The notes below the pieces were generated by a model. It worked only from the letters and a program-made list of their open reading frames with translations, did not search any database and was not told the DNA's origin. Below, piece by piece: positions 7,860-8,613 of a stretch of 8,613 nucleotides of DNA (position 1 is the stretch's first letter; every line of letters begins with the position of its first letter). The DNA is from Desulfobulbus sp. GTDB lineage: Bacteria > Pseudomonadota > Gammaproteobacteria > Burkholderiales > Rhodocyclaceae. The DNA is taken from the NCBI GenBank assembly GCA_009782025.1, contig WQUQ01000330.1, positions 1-8,613 on the forward strand, in the 5' to 3' direction. A program made the translations under genes and the position numbers.

Positions 7860-8511
7860 AAGTGTTTTGGCCCGCAAAAACCCTTACCTTTTCAAGGCCA
7901 AGCATGTTGAAAGCGCAGGAGTGCTGGTAAAGCAGTTGCTTGATGCCCATCTGTCATCCCAGGAAGAAACCATTTTCGGAGAATTTCTTGAATCGTTGGC
8001 GATCTTTGTTTGCGAAAAAACATTTGGTGGCCAGAAATCTGCAACAGAGGGCATAGACCTCGATTTCAACCGTGACGGCAAGCGTTATATTGTTTCGATC
8101 AAATCCGGCCCTAATTGGGGCAATTCGAGCCAGATCAAAAAAATGCGAGATTATTTTCGCCAAGCGAGAAAAATTGTCGGAACGCAACAGCATCTGATTG
8201 CAGTGAATGGATGCTGCTACGGGCGCGATAATAACCCAGACAAAGGCGATTACCTAAAGCTATGTGGCCAAAGCTTCTGGGAATTGATTTCAGGAGACAG
8301 GTTGATGTATCAGGAAATCATCGAGCCGCTTGGCCACAAAGCAAAGGAGCGAAACGACATTTTCTTCACAGAGTACAGCAAGGTCGAGAATTTATTTACC
8401 GCTCAATTCATCAAGAACTATTGTCTGGAAGATGGCGCGATCGATTGGCAACGCATCGTTGCGTTTAATTCCGCAACGGAAAAACCGAACAAGGTTGGAA
8501 AAGCAAAATGA
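7759..8511 (+). CDS. Type II restriction endonuclease (PmeII-like family from memory)
   Basis: This is predicted to be the nuclease partner of the upstream methyltransferase, cutting unmethylated DNA at the shared site. The product is 250 residues. It has a helical N-terminus with [14 protein letters not shown] (37-50) and [20 protein letters not shown] (61-80), then a probable PD-(D/E)xK core. In EGIDLDF (97-103) Asp100 is the likely metal ligand, followed by [16 protein letters not shown] (110-125) with Lys115. The usual Glu two residues before the Lys is Ser113, giving an SxK variant. [18 protein letters not shown] (148-165) is another strongly patterned block. From memory, these blocks resemble the endonucleases NCBI calls the PmeII family; a profile search would settle this. 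It overlaps the methyltransferase gene by 101 bp, and its TGA overlaps the gatB ATG. Specificity unknown. Confidence 0.82.
   Translation: MSSPTRKQLAAFIEKNIPAFHQKRLTKLDELKLESVLARKNPYLFKAKHVESAGVLVKQLLDAHLSSQEETIFGEFLESLAIFVCEKTFGGQKSATEGIDLDFNRDGKRYIVSIKSGPNWGNSSQIKKMRDYFRQARKIVGTQQHLIAVNGCCYGRDNNPDKGDYLKLCGQSFWELISGDRLMYQEIIEPLGHKAKERNDIFFTEYSKVENLFTAQFIKNYCLEDGAIDWQRIVAFNSATEKPNKVGKAK
8497..8500 (+). promoter_or_regulatory. Candidate Shine-Dalgarno of gatB, inside the endonuclease gene
   Basis: GGAA lies 7 nt before the gatB ATG, within the last codons of the endonuclease gene (the tail NKVGKAK). If it is used, the endonuclease 3' end supplies or preserves the gatB ribosome-binding site. 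An AAGG at 8491-8494 is farther away (13 nt). The site is modest in strength, so coupling through the ATGA overlap may matter. Confidence 0.5.
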
Positions 8512-8613
8512 ATTGGGAAGTCGTCATCGGCATCGAAACGCACGCGCAACTGGCGACCGTTTCCAAAATATTTTCCGGCGCAGCCACGGCCTTTGGCGCT
8601 GAACCGAACACTC
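8508..8613 (+). CDS. gatB: Asp-tRNA(Asn)/Glu-tRNA(Gln) amidotransferase subunit B (first 35 residues; continues outside window)
   Basis: GatB binds the misacylated tRNA, phosphorylates the attached Glu or Asp side chain with ATP and amidates it with ammonia from GatA. The 35 residues seen begin [15 protein letters not shown] and contain [16 protein letters not shown] (19-34), the conserved opening of the GatB catalytic domain. Nothing in the visible part is broken. Base composition returns to the GC-rich style of gatC and gatA after the first few codons. The ATG overlaps the endonuclease stop as ATGA, so in this genome gatB is translated directly downstream of a restriction enzyme rather than of gatA. 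The reading frame runs past the window's right edge. Confidence 0.96.
   Translation, partial: MNWEVVIGIETHAQLATVSKIFSGAATAFGAEPNT

Larger units (their letters stand above)
6897..8507 (+). other. Horizontally acquired type II restriction-modification cassette between gatA and gatB (boundaries approximate)
   Basis: Between the end of gatA and the start of gatB lie two genes of a type II R-M system, and base composition changes sharply. By hand count, bases 7081-7140 are about 42% GC and 8041-8100 about 48%, against about 73% at 6061-6120 in gatA. Codons scarce in the neighbours (TTA, ATA, AGA, AGG) appear. Left boundary: somewhere about 6897-6923, after the codons for the conserved GatA ATDWH. 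Right boundary: about 8490-8507, just before the gatB ATG. Gene spacing is operon-like at both joints. I see no integrase, transposase, inverted repeats or convincing target duplication, so how it entered is unknown. GatA, GatB and GatC act as one complex and are commonly encoded together, so an interruption here is inferred to be a lineage-specific insertion. Confidence 0.85.

Noticed and set aside
7218..8193. Minus-strand open frames inside the R-M cassette (such as 7218-7649 and 7954-8193) as a possible antitoxin or immunity gene.
   Set aside because: They are short, have no good start signals and are opposite strongly patterned methyltransferase and nuclease sequence.
6889..8450. GATTGGCA at 6889-6896 and 8443-8450 as a possible target-site duplication or attachment site.
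   Set aside because: An 8-base match over this length is easily chance. Both copies encode part of ordinary protein sequence (DWH and DWQ), and the right copy lies well inside the nuclease gene, not at the joint.

Overview
The window is about 8.6 kb of mostly GC-rich DNA. It resembles a betaproteobacterial chromosome, most likely Rhodocyclales. That placement rests on high GC, the sequences of the cell-shape and GatCAB proteins, and mreB standing back to back with gatC; it is inference, not a database result. Two housekeeping operons diverge from a short intergenic region at 5056-5182.

Leftward (minus strand) runs the rod-shape operon mreB - mreC - mreD - mrdA (PBP2) - rodA. Its genes are tightly packed: a 13-nt gap, a 1-nt stop/start overlap, a 21-nt gap and a 17-nt overlap. 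rodA is cut by the window's left edge. Together they encode the elongasome: MreB filaments, the MreC/MreD membrane scaffold, the PBP2 transpeptidase and the RodA glycosyltransferase, which build the lateral cell wall.

Rightward (plus strand) runs gatC - gatA, with gatB beginning at 8508 and leaving the window. These encode the tRNA-dependent amidotransferase that converts Glu-tRNA(Gln) and/or Asp-tRNA(Asn) to the correct aminoacyl-tRNA.

The striking part lies between gatA and gatB. A two-gene type II restriction-modification system of about 1.6 kb, visibly lower in GC, sits inside the gat operon in the same orientation. It encodes a beta-class DNA methyltransferase with TSPPY and DPFVGSGTT motifs, and a 250-residue restriction endonuclease with a putative PD-(D/E)xK-like core (SIK variant). 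The fit is nearly seamless. The methyltransferase ATG follows the gatA stop by 2 nt, the endonuclease gene overlaps the methyltransferase gene by 101 bp, and the endonuclease stop overlaps the gatB start as ATGA. I see no integrase, transposase, terminal repeats or controller protein. The arrangement suggests a selfish R-M module that borrows transcription from a housekeeping operon and has placed a probably essential gene translationally downstream of its nuclease.

No tRNA, rRNA, CRISPR array, insertion sequence or clear terminator was seen. The only non-coding stretch of note is the 127-bp mreB-gatC divergent promoter region.
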